In this document: piece by piece, positions 25,207-36,796 of the stretch
Position numbering within the stretch: the first letter of the stretch is position 1
How the letters are laid out: each line of letters opens with the position of its first letter
Made by a program: the position numbers and the translations under genes
Source of the DNA: Hamiltosporidium tvaerminnensis
Lineage: Eukaryota; Microsporidia; Dubosqiidae
DNA: 64,000 nucleotides
Direction of reading: 5' to 3'
NCBI GenBank assembly: GCA_022605425.2
Contig: JAKIMF020000001.1
Location: 1,118,501 to 1,182,500, forward strand
The notes under the pieces: generated by a model
What the model was told of the DNA's origin: nothing
The model's input: only the letters and a program-made list of their open reading frames with translations
Database searches by the model: none

Positions 25207-25758
25207 ATGTTAATATTTACATATACAAATAGTACAAAATTCAAAATACTAGATAATCTTGTATATGAAAACAATATATTTATAAATTGTCCTATAAAAT
25301 TAAAATATCCAACTATTCATTTTATAGATAAAGACAGTAAGAATGTTAAAGAATGCGATTTTCTATGTATTTTTAGTGAAAATATGTTGTATGAAAATTT
25401 TAAAAATTTAATAATAAATTATTCAGGAGTTGTAATAACAAGGGATAAAAATAATTTTGAGAGCTTTTTTGATGTAATTCTAGATACTAAAGATTATAGA
25501 GAATATGATGATACTTTTATTAAATATGAATATAAAAATACTTCTTTTATATGTAAATTTGGTTTAAATGATGTGAAGGAAAGTTATAATGGAAAAAAAG
25601 AAGATAATTCATTTGTAGGTAAGGCAATTGAAGATAATATCGAAGTAGATCATAATAGAAGAAAAAATGGCTTTTTAGATACAAAATTCCAAGAACTGAA
25701 AATGGAAAAAGACAATGATTCTTTAAAAAATATTTTAAAAAGATTTTCTAATCAATAA
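25207..25758 (+). CDS. Unrecognised 183-aa protein
   Basis: I do not recognise this protein. It looks like a real gene. The frame is open for 183 codons in AT-rich DNA, the composition is mixed and protein-like (frequent D, E, G, Y and F), and the ATG sits three bases behind CCC. The first ~110 residues alternate hydrophobic strands and charged turns (MLIFTYTN, FLCIFSE, GVVITRDKNNFESFFDVIL), suggesting a compact alpha/beta domain. Residues ~120-183 are charged and probably flexible or helical, ending KNILKRFSNQ. There is no signal peptide or membrane segment, so it is probably cytosolic. It converges on the mevalonate kinase gene 200 bases away. Confidence 0.75.
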   Translation: MLIFTYTNSTKFKILDNLVYENNIFINCPIKLKYPTIHFIDKDSKNVKECDFLCIFSENMLYENFKNLIINYSGVVITRDKNNFESFFDVILDTKDYREYDDTFIKYEYKNTSFICKFGLNDVKESYNGKKEDNSFVGKAIEDNIEVDHNRRKNGFLDTKFQELKMEKDNDSLKNILKRFSNQ

Positions 25759-25816
25759 ATATTTTATAAAAAATGTAAAAAAATTGATTTCAAATTAAAT
25801 ATTTTAATAATAAAAA

Positions 25817-25838
25817 AGTAAAGAGTAAAGAGTAAAGA
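25817..25838 (+). repeat. Short tandem repeat, three GTAAAGA-like units
   Basis: AAGTAAAGAGTAAAGAGTAAAG lies in the short gap between the convergent 183-aa gene and the mevalonate kinase gene. It is a simple microsatellite with no evident function. Confidence 0.6.
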
Positions 25839-25956
25839 AATCTAAAGTTCAATGAAGGTTTCTTTGATTACTTATAAAATTATCTTTTAAGTAAAATTGA
25901 ACTATTAATTATATTATTTTTATAAATAAACTAAAAAATTTTGATTAAAAAATATT

Positions 25957-26886
25957 TTATTCGCACGAATTTGAGAATTGAACACCATCATCTACTATTT
26001 TTACTTCTTCCCAACCTTCGAAACTAATATTATTTTCAACGATTGTAAATAAATGCCCTCCGTGACCTGCTCCAGTTATTTTACCTTCTACACCACGTTT
26101 CCTTATTTTCAATAATTCATTCTTCATGGATTCTGGACACGCACCTAAAATTTCAAGTAATTCTTGGTTTCTTCTTATGAGTGGATATATTTCTGGTAGT
26201 AAAAATTCTCTTGAAATAATTCTCGCTGCTTTATCAGAAATCTGAGACATTTCTTCCAAAATCAAATCTTTATTTATATTTACTGGGCATTTTTTTACCA
26301 CATTGGCTACATTTCTGGTTATTTTGCTGTCAAAAATTAAAATTTTATACCTTTTTAAATATTTCGAATCAACTTTTTCGATTTCTTTATCCTTAAAACA
26401 CAAAAGTCCACCATAAAAGCATGCTGCTACATCCACACCAGATGATTTTCCATGAAAAATATTCTCAATAAAAATTGAATTCTCAAAAACTTCTTTTTCT
26501 TCAATTTCAAAAGCCTTATTACATTTATTTTCTTCCGTAATATTTTGAGATATAAAATTTTCCTTATTTAAATCGTATTTTTCACTTAAATATTTACCAC
26601 TTGAAAGTAAAACAGAAATAACCGCACTCGAACCCAAACCACATCCAAATCGTAAGTTTAAAAATATTGAAATATCATTTTTTGGTAGAATTTCTCCAGT
26701 TATTTCCTTCATATTACATTCTCTGCCATTAATATCTGTACATGTAATTGTTCCTGTTCCGTTTCTTATTTCAGCGTATCCTTTTTTGTTTATCGCTGCT
26801 ACTATACAAAGAGATCCCTTTAGTACAGCATATTCACCAAACAAAATTAATTTCGCTGGTGCAGATATTTTAAGATTTTTAGTCAT
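25957..26886 (-). CDS. ERG12: Mevalonate kinase (GHMP kinase family)
   Basis: It phosphorylates mevalonate with ATP in the cytosolic route to isopentenyl diphosphate, which feeds prenylation and dolichol (needed for GPI and N-glycan precursors). All three GHMP motifs are visible: APAKLILFGEYAVLKG (residues 9-24), the ATP loop GCGLGSSAV (81-89) and KITGAGHGGHLF (269-280). HGKSSGVD (145-152) carries the aspartate expected to act as base, and ITRNVANVV (189-197) matches the family's N/P-R-x-T-like segment. At 309 aa it is shorter than typical eukaryotic enzymes of about 400, a usual microsporidian trend. The start follows ACCG at -8 in place of CCC. Phosphomevalonate kinase is a less likely alternative, given the HGKSSGVD and EYAVLKG details. 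Confidence 0.9.
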   Translation of the reverse strand: MTKNLKISAPAKLILFGEYAVLKGSLCIVAAINKKGYAEIRNGTGTITCTDINGRECNMKEITGEILPKNDISIFLNLRFGCGLGSSAVISVLLSSGKYLSEKYDLNKENFISQNITEENKCNKAFEIEEKEVFENSIFIENIFHGKSSGVDVAACFYGGLLCFKDKEIEKVDSKYLKRYKILIFDSKITRNVANVVKKCPVNINKDLILEEMSQISDKAARIISREFLLPEIYPLIRRNQELLEILGACPESMKNELLKIRKRGVEGKITGAGHGGHLFTIVENNISFEGWEEVKIVDDGVQFSNSCE

Positions 26887-26889
26887 TTT

Positions 26890-27425
26890 TTAACGGTTGT
26901 AGTTTTTTAATTAAATTTCTGATAAATTTTATTTCTTCTTTAAGAAATTATAATTTATTTGTAAAATAAATATAAAATCTTATATGAAAAAGGAAATATT
27001 AAAAAAATAATTTATTCCTATAAAATCTTCTTTGAGGATTATTAGGACTTGAATGATTTTTGAATTGGTTTGAATATTAAAACGACGAATTAGTTTTACT
27101 ATAATAATAGAAGTTAAACATATAATATATTTTAAAACCGAACGAACCCTTTCTATACACTAGATTCATCTTCCAGAACTGAATCTATTAATTCTAATTG
27201 AATAATCTGGATATAAGAAATTTAAAACAGAAGAATAAGTAAAAAAATAGAATTTTCTATTTGAGGTAAAATGATTCAAAGCTACAAAAATAATTTATAG
27301 CTAAGATAAAATTTAAATTTATAAGATTACATTCTAATTAATAAAGTAACATATATTCTAAATATTTTCGTTTTTTATATGTTTTTTTAGACTAAATCCA
27401 CCATTTATTTATATACAACCAGTCA
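26890..27425. other. AT-rich intergenic stretch, no gene seen
   Basis: It lies upstream of mevalonate kinase and presumably holds its promoter. I see no motif other than ACCG just before the start codon. Confidence 0.5.
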
Positions 27426-27429
27426 TCTT

Positions 27430-27900
27430 CAATATTATATCTTAATGTTCCTTTTTAGGTCGCTTTACCTTCAATAAAGCTTAAAATTTTATTTATTTGC
27501 TTGCTTTTGTCTTTCGTTAAATTATTAATTTAATGAGTATCGATCCTTCGTGTGTTTATGTTTTCTGTATTACACCCACTGTCAAAATTTTCCAGCTCTA
27601 ATATACATTTGGTCTTGGCTCAAATCTCTTTGTGGATCAAAAGAAATAATTTTGACTGTATATATGCCTCTATTATAATTTGTGCCAAGGATTCATATTT
27701 TTATATAGCAATACTCTCTCAGGTCATACATAAGGAATTATCTCAACACCACATTTATAAATAAGACCTAACTCATTGGCTAATATATCGTAATTCTTCG
27801 GTTTTGAGTTTTAACACTTTGAAGTGAATCTTGTAAAATAATTACGAACTCGATAATTTTAATTGTGTTTGATTTCTTATTTATGCAAATTATTAATAAA
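27430..27900 (-). mobile_element. Retrotransposon copy F: endonuclease-region fragment
   Basis: This minus-strand fragment is colinear with 17380-17800 of copy B. Shared words include those around AAGAAATAATTTTGACTGTA, ATTATCTCAACACCACATTT and ATAAATAAGACCTAACTCAT, which encode parts of the KKTVETIS and KYDLLANELGLIYK regions in copy B. It is broken by stops. It sits inside the otherwise compact gene cluster, directly upstream of the KH gene. Confidence 0.75.
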
Positions 27901-27983
27901 TAATATAAAAATTAATTTATAGGTTACTTTCTCTGCATTTTTTTTATAAAAAAATATATTTCGACATTTAATTAATAATTTCT

Positions 27984-27986
27984 CCC
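27984..27986 (+). promoter_or_regulatory. CCC start-proximal signal of the KH gene
   Basis: CCC lies seven bases before the ATG at 27994 (CCCTATAAAGATG). Confidence 0.5.
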
Positions 27987-27993
27987 TATAAAG

Positions 27994-28836
27994 ATGAAAT
28001 CACCAGAAAAGCTTTCAAAAGAATTATTTATTCAAAATTTACATGGGAAGTACAACAAATATGTAAATTTTAAATTGGATAAAAATATTTTTTACAATGA
28101 TGAAGACAAATATAGATCAACGAATTTGAACGAATTTCTTATACCAGATATTATTGTAGAAGAACATATTGTATTAAGAAAGATAGAAGCTCGTAATATT
28201 TATAAAATATCTGAAGATTTCAATACTGAAGTGATTATTTTAGATGAAGATGTAGAAATCATTGTTGTTGCTATCAAAGGAACCAAATATAATATCAGAA
28301 AGACAATTGAAGAATTGTTTAAAAGAAATGTTGAAAAATATAATTTTGGGGTAGAAAAAACTTTAGAAATAGTTGTATCTCGTGAGAAATGGGGATATAT
28401 TACAGGTAAAAATGGAAATGCGTTAAACGAGATACAAAAAAATACATCCACAAAAATTATTTTATCTAAAGCTTCCGATACAGAAAATAAGATTATAGTT
28501 ATTACAGGAAATGAAGAAAATTGTTTTCAAGCCAAAGAAATGATTTTATCAAATATTTATTTTTCCTTTTCATCACAAAAGCAGAATTCATATAAAATTA
28601 TAATTCCAGAAAAAATGGCTTTATATTTATTAGCAAGAAAAGCGGAAGAATTTAAAATTTTACAGGTCAAAGTACCTTCTAAAATATTTATTGAACCAAC
28701 ATATATTTCTACAAATGATACAAGAAGAGCGCTTGTGATTTCAGGAAATTATGAAAATTTTAAAAAAACCAAAGAAACTATTCTTGAATATTTTAAAGAT
28801 AAAATTTCGTTAAATGATATTGAAATTTTAGAATAG
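27994..28836 (+). CDS. Multi-KH-domain RNA-binding protein
   Basis: KH domains bind single-stranded RNA through a GxxG loop. The central domain (about residues 122-188) is canonical: TLEIVVSREKWGYITGKNGNA with GKNG at 138-141, then I..IQK.TSTKI and a C-terminal helix. A degenerate KH-like unit precedes it (about 58-112, ending NIRKTIEELF, without GxxG). Another follows (about 199-268, SYKIIIPEKMALYLL to NFKKTKETILEYF), also without GxxG. Tandem KH units with degenerate members are the style of vigilin/Scp160-like proteins, but the protein is far too short for full vigilin and I cannot assign an orthologue. It is convergent with ORC1, with a gap of about 300 bases. Confidence 0.85.
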   Translation: MKSPEKLSKELFIQNLHGKYNKYVNFKLDKNIFYNDEDKYRSTNLNEFLIPDIIVEEHIVLRKIEARNIYKISEDFNTEVIILDEDVEIIVVAIKGTKYNIRKTIEELFKRNVEKYNFGVEKTLEIVVSREKWGYITGKNGNALNEIQKNTSTKIILSKASDTENKIIVITGNEENCFQAKEMILSNIYFSFSSQKQNSYKIIIPEKMALYLLARKAEEFKILQVKVPSKIFIEPTYISTNDTRRALVISGNYENFKKTKETILEYFKDKISLNDIEILE

Positions 28837-29141
28837 CGAATCAAATTATAAAATGAAATAAAAATTATTTTTTTTTACCGGTTTTAAGGAAAATACAAAT
28901 GTTAAAAATATTTCATCGACTAACAATTTTAGCATTTTTATAAAAGTAAGTTTTTATAAGAAATTCGATAATAAAAATTACTGTTGATTTAATTTATACC
29001 TAAAAACGTACCAAAGTTCAAAGAAATGTTAAATATATTTTAATATCAATGATTATATATCAATAATTATATTTTATTGGTTTTTATTTTCTTGAATTCT
29101 TTATCATTCATATAAAATATTTCTATTTCTGGATATAATAA

Positions 29142-30188
29142 CTAAAGTCTTAATTTAGAACAATATTCTTCTAAAATGCCAATACTTATTAAAAAATCTA
29201 TTAAATTTAGAAATTCAAAGTACGAAATTCTATCTAAATTTAAAATTTTAAATTTTAAATCAAACTTTTCAAATAAAATATTTTTACTAAGAATATCAGA
29301 ATCTTGAAAACAAAAAAGTAAAATTTTCGAATATAAATTTAAATTCTCTAAATATTTATAATACAATGGGTTATACATAGATTTCATTGTATTATCTACA
29401 TCAAAAATTGTTATCAATTCGGATTTGGCTTTGATAGATTTTAATCGTTTTGTACTTTTTTTTACAATATCTTGATTGGTTTCAGAATTAATCTGATCTA
29501 AAATGTGTTCTACTTTTCTAATATCCCCACTCACTGCACTAATTCTCTTACTCAATAAATCAATAGAATTTTTTTCAAATTTCCTTTTTGAATCTAACGA
29601 TTTAATTTTCTTATCTAAAATTATTTTAGATTCAATTATTTTATTTATTTTTTCGTGTGTATAAGGTTTAAAATATATTCTATCCGTACCCAATCTACTA
29701 TTAACTTTGGCTTCAAATAATTTCTCAGGTAGATTTAACGTATTTGCTATAACAATAATTAATAATTTTGATGACATATTTTTGCTTTCAATATAAGGTA
29801 AATCAAATATATTATACAATAGTTCTTGTTTTGGAGTTATTAATAAATCTATTTCATCTAAAACCATAATATGGTGTTTTTTGCAGGATAAAAAGTGTGT
29901 TTGTAATGTTTTTAAAAAACCTTGTTTTTGATTTAATTTCATACAACTTGTATTTCGTAAAATATTTAAATAAATGCTATTTTTGGTTTTTAAATGTCCA
30001 CAATTAATATAAAGATATTCAAACACATTTTTCTGTTTTATATTTTTTAATAACTTTGTAACCGTATATGTTTTTCCTGATCCCGGAACACCACTAACAT
30101 ATATCGATTTTCCTATTCCAGATTTTATAAAATCTGTTATGTAATCTTTTAATATATTATATTCTTCTTCTCGTGAAACAACTGACAT
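29142..30188 (-). CDS. ORC1: ORC1: origin recognition complex AAA+ subunit
   Basis: ORC1 is the ATPase subunit of the origin recognition complex that marks replication origins in the nucleus. The AAA+ core is complete: Walker A GVPGSGKT (33-40), Walker B IMVLDEIDLL (107-116), sensor 1 in IIVIANTLNLPE (144-155), the ORC1/Cdc6 word KVNSRLG (161-167) and sensor 2 in AVSGDIRKVEHILD (218-231). YINCGHLKTKNSIYLNIL (60-77) and RIYFKPYTHE also follow ORC1 more closely than Cdc6. A winged-helix-like region fills the C-terminus. There is no BAH domain, so at 348 aa it is about the AAA+ and winged-helix part only. Cdc6 is the main alternative. CCC touches the start codon directly. Confidence 0.88.
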   Translation of the reverse strand: MSVVSREEEYNILKDYITDFIKSGIGKSIYVSGVPGSGKTYTVTKLLKNIKQKNVFEYLYINCGHLKTKNSIYLNILRNTSCMKLNQKQGFLKTLQTHFLSCKKHHIMVLDEIDLLITPKQELLYNIFDLPYIESKNMSSKLLIIVIANTLNLPEKLFEAKVNSRLGTDRIYFKPYTHEKINKIIESKIILDKKIKSLDSKRKFEKNSIDLLSKRISAVSGDIRKVEHILDQINSETNQDIVKKSTKRLKSIKAKSELITIFDVDNTMKSMYNPLYYKYLENLNLYSKILLFCFQDSDILSKNILFEKFDLKFKILNLDRISYFEFLNLIDFLISIGILEEYCSKLRL

Positions 30189-30191
30189 GGG
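30189..30191 (-). promoter_or_regulatory. CCC start-proximal signal of ORC1
   Basis: CCC immediately precedes the ATG (TACCCATG on the minus strand), the shortest spacing in the window. Confidence 0.55.
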
Positions 30192-30399
30192 TATTTATAT
30201 ATATTTATGATACTTATCATTTTTTCGCTATATTTTAAGCCGGGACTGGAGATTTTAAAAAAGTATTATAAAAATAAGTTTTATATATTTTAAAAGTAAA
30301 AGATTATGAAGGAGGATTTATTATTTAGATACTGGATTCGGTTTATTAAGATATTTATCGCTGAATGTAATACAAAATATAAAAAAACGGCCAAAAGTA

Positions 30400-31735
30400 T
30401 TCAACGCTTCGATATCTCTGCCTATTATCTGCTTGTTCGAATTTGAAAAAAAAAGAATTTGGTTTAATATTAGCATATAAAAGGTTTGGCAGCTTTAGAT
30501 ATGTAAACTATAAATGAAAAAATTTGGAGGAGAGCTCTATAGTGTTGTTCTCCGAGGTGAAAATATGAATTTGAAATTCTAAGATTTCCAAAAAAAAGTA
30601 AATATCAATTTCAAGACAACGATTCTCAATTGAAAAACAAAAATAAACTCTATCTTGCACAAATGAAATGCTTCATAAAACTAAAATATAAGTTCGAAGA
30701 AGATTCAATAAAATGAACTGAGAAGAGACTAGTTAGCAAAATTATTAACGAAATAAATTAAAATTGTATTCATAGTTATAAATGCAAGAAAGAAATAGCT
30801 TGTGAGTCCTAGTGACTCTTCCAGACAGCAAACGAAAAAAGTAGCATTAGTAAAAGTAATGAAGGGCTTTTCTGTCAAATCTTAGATAAAATTTATTTTA
30901 GAGAAGTAGAATGAGATTGAAAAGACTACAATGAATCTTTTAAATCACTAATTCATTTTACGAAAAGATTTTAGATTAGGCTCAGACACGACACAAGACA
31001 TAATGAAGTGGTATATGACCAACTTGCACCTTTAAACGATACATGTTCGGGTTTAAAAAACGAATTAAGAGTAAGATTCATAGTAAATAAGAAATTCTTT
31101 AAAATGTTTATGAATAAATAGGTTTTGGGTTCTGAATTATCCTCGATGTAGAATTCTGAAGCATAGAACGAATCTAATATTTTAACTAGCAAATTATATG
31201 AAAGCACCAAAACACGAGAAAATATATTATATATTCACTTTGGATGGTTAAAATCGAAAAAAACAAGTAAGTATGATCAAAGAGAAAAAATTTTAGGTCT
31301 TGTAAATGAATTTGGGACTATGGTAATATTATATATGATAAACTGGCACGAGGTTGTACAAAATACCCCGTGATATACTTTAAAAACTACAAATATCTTT
31401 CAAAAAAGAATAGCCAGTAAATAGTGCATAAGAAGAATATCGTAAATTTTCTTTGTTCGATACTGAAGACCTGTGTCAGAAATAAATCCATAAGAGAGTT
31501 TTGCAGATGTGTAGAGGATGTTATAACAGGAGGCGTGAACATATGGAACAAATACCTTCATATAAACAAGCAAGCGATGAAGAAGGAATGTTAAACGTCT
31601 AAAATTAAAAGCTAACAAATACTTATTTTAGATAAAGTAACCAAAGTAAATGTAAATCAAACCTCAGATTTAGAGCAAGAAAGTAAAATATAAAGAGTTA
31701 AAAGAAAAATATACAAATGATACAATACTTTGCCA
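30400..31735 (+). mobile_element. Retrotransposon copy E: decayed 3' half
   Basis: This plus-strand copy is colinear with the 3' half of copy B. About 30500-30730 matches the thumb helices (for example a CTTGCACAAATGAAATGCTT word), 30780-30830 matches KNELVSVSDSSRW, and 30990-31110 matches the segment between zinc motif and endonuclease. About 31480-31620 matches the acidic tail, and the UTR word follows near 31725. It is full of stops; the ORFs at 30971-31210 and 31400-31618 lie on the opposite strand and are spurious. It begins close behind the ORC1 start. Confidence 0.75.
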
Positions 31736-31739
31736 CCCT

Positions 31740-32440
31740 AAATTTTTACTAAATTGCATTTCATAAAATTTTCGAAAAAATATTTTTATGATAAACAAAA
31801 TATCTAATATGAAAAAATAAATTAATATATCTATATTTTCTTTATTGAAACCACAATTTCAAAATTATTTATATTTTTTGTTTTATAATTTTTTAATCCC
31901 GAATTTACGTAATCTGGTTTCTTTTCACAAGTTATTCGGAAGTTCTTTTCTTTCCAACGCTGTGTCACCGAATCCAGATTACCGTTTTATTAACTAAAGT
32001 ATTCATTGTTTTCTCCCACTGCTCTTATTTCCTAATCTGTTCCGCTTGCTTATGATGAAAATTTTTTTAAGATTTTGTATTCATTATTTTTATTCCTATC
32101 ATTTTATTGAAAAATGAAGAAATTAATATGTTGGGTGTTTTTTTAATTGAAATTATCTTTTTTATCAGTATGTCTTGTTTGTTAGTCCGTTTCTGCTCAA
32201 CGTTCATATTATAAAAATTTCTTGACTAGCTCTCATTGATACGTTTTCATGGCTTAATACACACGTTTAATTATAATATATCGTTTCAGCTCTTCCTTTC
32301 CGTATCCTGTTAAACTATATCTCCATTCATATTGAAATTACATTTTATGTATAAATTTATATTTCAAAATGATTTTGCATAAACTTGGGGAAAATATTTG
32401 TTGAAAGTATAATTATATTTGTTGTACAGAACATTTATAT
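31740..32440. other. AT-rich stretch between retrotransposon copies E and D
   Basis: No gene or repeat signature is recognised. Confidence 0.5.
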
Positions 32441-32445
32441 TGTAA

Positions 32446-33135
32446 GAAGAAGGAGTATATCCACATACAAAACTTTGTGATTAGCAATTATTTGATAAAA
32501 TTCATGTGAAGTCATCATTTATATTTTTGATCGGATTATAACCACCCCAAATTCTTGGTTGATTCGTTCGAATTTGTAAAAGGAAACGGATATATAAAAT
32601 GATCAAATATTTTCTCATTAATTATTTTTTGGTTTTTTTTGTAAATAGATTGAAAACTACGTCTGAAATTGTAACGAATGCCAGGAAAAAATATTCGAAA
32701 CATAGTCTTTCTACTCAAGTTAGAGGAATTGGCGCCTAAGGATACAAAAAACCATACATTGTATGGGGTCAGAAAAGCTTAGAAGCAGGTTATGTCCAGT
32801 AACATGTCATTTCCAACCAAAAATAGACCCCTGTAAGTATCCGAAATATATCTTGACTGGAAGTTATTTCAATTCAGTAAGTTTAGATTAAATGAAATTG
32901 CTGCTGTATTTCGGAAGAGCAATATTTCAATTTATAATAGCAGTTCATACAACAGAAATTAATGATCTTTGGCAACTGCCTCGCCTATTTAATTAGTTCT
33001 ACGCAATAAATTTTGAAAAAACTTGGGATATAGGTATCAATAGGTATCGCTGGAAGGTTTGAGAAGCGGTTATCAATACTGAAAACCAGAAAAGCGTTAA
33101 AATTATGAAGAACAAATACAACTTACCCTTTATAG
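32446..33135 (+). repeat. Leader repeat L, copy 2 (5' region of retrotransposon D)
   Basis: It is colinear with 4025-4729 in inverse orientation. Words shared with copy 1 read on the minus strand include CAAAAAACCATA, AGCAGGTTAT, AAATATATCTTG/AGCT, GGCAACTGCCTCGCCTA and the CGGTTATC...GCGTTAA...ACAAATA end. This copy is more AT-rich, as if it had drifted longer. A minus-strand ORF (32536-32718) is antisense and spurious. Confidence 0.75.
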
Positions 33136-34251
33136 AAATTGATATTTTAAAATAAAAAAAAATCTAAAAAAATTGTTTTTAACTTTCATAAAATTTTTAA
33201 TTTATACGGAACTTTCAGTTTTACATGTGGCAATTTCATAAAGAGTTTTTATTTCCTAATAAAACAATTGAATAGCCTCTAAAACAGACGCAGTTCTCGC
33301 GTAAAAAAACACTAATATAATTTCTTTCAAAATTTATATGATTTAAAAGTTGTAATGATCTGCTGGATTGTGTTTTGATTAGTGGAAAATTCAGAATAGA
33401 AAAGGGTTAGAGAGTCAAGAAAATACGGCATTATATATTCAAAAACATTTTTTTTGCAATAGAAAATATATCTAAATTTGGAAAAAAATAATTTTATCTG
33501 ATTGTTAAATTAATACCACAATTCCAATGCTTATTGAGAGTTTTAATTTATAAAACCCTTTAATCACAATTTGTTGTAATCTAGTTGCAATTAACAGTTA
33601 GTTGGAAATATTTTCCAAGACTGTCTATGGCGACAGATTACCGTTTTATTTAGATTATTTAGTATGAAACTTTTTTTCTCTCCGCTCATGTAAATATATT
33701 TTGCCTTGTTTACTTATAAAGTACACTTTTTAAATTTGAAGACAGTGCATTGATTTCGATATTTTTATTTAAATTTACGGGCTAAAAATTTATGTATTTG
33801 TTTGAGTTGAATTTAACTTCTTATTCGAATGTATGAATTGTCAGTTCCTTCTGCGTGTTACATTATCATCAATGACCATCCTTTTGCACCTATTGCTACA
33901 TAATTCTGACTTTAATATCGTCTGAACTAAAATAACGTTTCGGAGTTTACTATGAGCATCCAGTTTGATTGTGCCTCTATTTCATCAATATACAATTATA
34001 ATATTTTTATAACAAAAAATATATAGCGCAATAAATTTAAAGAGAACAGTTATTTTAATGTCAAATTACATTCGAAGTAGCTAAGTTCCTATTTCAGAGA
34101 AATATTTATATAAAATGGGTTGTAGGTTTAAATTTTTAAAGAAAAAGTTACGATGTATGAAAGTAAGGAAGCAATTTCGAAAATAATCGTAGTTTAGCTG
34201 CTCTGCTGTGGGTTTTCTAGTAGCTTATTTGAGCTTGTTGAATCTGAGCAT

Positions 34252-34560
34252 TTGGTTAACCGTGAAGAAATCGTGAGTTTTTGGTCTACAATGTGGAACA
34301 AAGATAATGGCACAGGCACGGATGATAATTATTTGATTCCCTCTGTATCAGATAACCATCTGGATATGTTTCCTTCACTTAATGAAATGGAAATATCATT
34401 AATTGGCTTATTAATTAGAAAGCTGCTAAAATTGATGGCATTTGCAATTTTTTTTATCAAGAAACTTAGAACTCTTCATAAATATCTATATGATATTGTG
34501 GAAGTTTTATGTTTAAAACCACTTCAAGCCGAATTTTTTACCGTAGTCTTTCGTATTTGA
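34252..34560 (+). pseudogene. Pre-RT fragment of retrotransposon copy D
   Basis: A 102-codon open remnant. VNREEIVSFWSTMWNKDN and LIPSVSDNH match the corresponding region of copy B (19515-20024) almost word for word. After about residue 45 a frame change relative to copy B replaces the NWKAAGIDGI word. Confidence 0.8.
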
Positions 34561-36796
34561 TACCAAAAGAAATTCTACAAAAAGGCTCTTACTACAGGTC
34601 AATCACTTGTATGCTCAACTCTATAATAGAACAATAAAGTGTGTAGAGAAAGTCTTTGTTTTTAAATAGGAAAAACTAAGGTTTTTTTCAGATAACCAGT
34701 TAAGAGAATTGAGAGGAGTGCAAGGGGCAAAAGAGCAGGTCTTACTGAACATTTCCTTGAACAACAGTGTTTAAACAGTCTTAAAGCCACGTAGATGATG
34801 TAAAAAAAGCTTTTGATTCAATTAATCATGCTTATTTTACTCAATGTATCGAAAACTTTAATTTACCTGCTTAGATTCTGAAATTTAACCAGGTAATTAT
34901 ATAAAAGAGAAATAAATATATCAGTATAGCCTGAAAAAAACATGAACAAGACAATGAAGAGATTTTGCAAACCGAAAGTTCGTCACTATTGTTGTTTATG
35001 TTGTATATAGATCATTTGAGCCGAAATATTAACGAGAAATACACAAAAATGAAAATACAAACGAAAGCAGAATCATACTTACTAATCATACCTTGTTTAT
35101 GTATGATATTAAGCTCCTTGCTTGAGACACCGCTATATTGAGTGCTATTACAAGTGAGGGAAAATAATTTTTAAAGCACATCTGTTTAGAGATTAATAAA
35201 GAGAAATCAGCCACAAATGATATGTGTTGCGAAGATTCTTCAACTCTTCTAAAAGATTTTGGAGTTTATAAATCTTCCAGAATAGTGGATGACGCCCAAA
35301 GTAATCAAATGCTTAGTTCATTTGAAGAAGTACAAAGCTGCTTATATCAAGGTTAAAAATATTGTCACGCTTGATTAAACGCAGAAAATTCATTTTCTGC
35401 AATTTATCAACATGTAATAACGTTGAAAAATAAAAAATAGAAGTACTTCGACTCCAACTAGCGACTTCATTAAATTGGATGATGTGGTGCCTGTGGTTTT
35501 AGTAAAAAATAAGATACATCTTCGCCCAGGATGTCAAGAGAGTTTTTACCTTTAGAACAGAACTCGGAAGAGGCTTATATAGTCTAGAATAGCGAAGCGA
35601 GCATATGCTGTTGCGACTCTTAGTTTTCTGGAAAAAAAAGTAAAGAAATATCGACTAGACAAGCAGAAAATCTAAGGTGAAAAATACTAATAAAGCCCAC
35701 TTTACTCCAATTAAAAGCTTTCGAGAGGCAAAGTATAGTTAAAAGAGGAAGTCACTAAGAAAAATTTAGAAAGAGCAGAATTTGAAAAGTTATATAACGA
35801 AATAGAAGAACGAAGACTTAACTCGGAGTTATATAATGCAAGAAAAAACGAGCTTGTAAGCGTATGTGACTCTTCAAGATGGCTAAAGAAAGAGCAAATT
35901 TGGCGGTGCTTAAGCAGTGTTTTGCTATATCTAGGATAAATTAGTATTATGAGGAGCAGATGGTATTTACCAACACTGTAATAAATCCGGTAAAACTGTA
36001 TATCACTTATCGACACGATGTAAATAAATGCTCGGTAATAACTATACTAGATGGTATAATGAAGTGGTTAGATGCATACACCTAGTCCTACTAAATAGAT
36101 ATAAATTCGAGCTTTAAACCGAATAAGAAGTCACTAGTTCAAGAAATTCTTGAAAACAAGTAGGCAGAGATAAGAGTAGACACCTGAATATAAACTGATG
36201 TCAAAATTCGGTGTAATAGCCACGACATATTATTTTAGACAAAAATAAAAGTAAACATTATTCATCGAAATAGGAATCAGTTCTCAAGATTTGCTTCAAA
36301 TAGCTTAAACTGAAGAACCAAGGAAATATAATATGTTATCAAACTAGTTAAGTCTTGTTTATAAATTTAAGTTAGAGATAATCGCTTATGTGATTTCTTG
36401 GGGTGGTGAGCAACCACCACAAGCCTTACCCCAAAAGACTGCAAACGCCCATGAATATATAGGCATAGATCTACACGATAGTACCTAAGAATTCAGTTGA
36501 AGCAATTTCTTTTGATCGACTAAGAAGACTTGATTCGAGACCAAATGTCGAAGAGAGTGACAAAGGGTGTTATTAAAAGAGGAGAGAAGCATGTGGAACC
36601 AACACCCTTTACAACAGCCAATTATCAAGCAAGATGGTGTTAAAGATTTTAAAACATAAGTAATCGACTCCTAATTTCAGATGCGGGAACTATAAGTGGA
36701 ACCGAAGATAAGCATAAATGAAGAGTTTATGGTAGAAGAAGACAAAATAGTTGTATAGAGATAGAAGAAAATATAGAAAAGTGTGAAAATTGTTGT

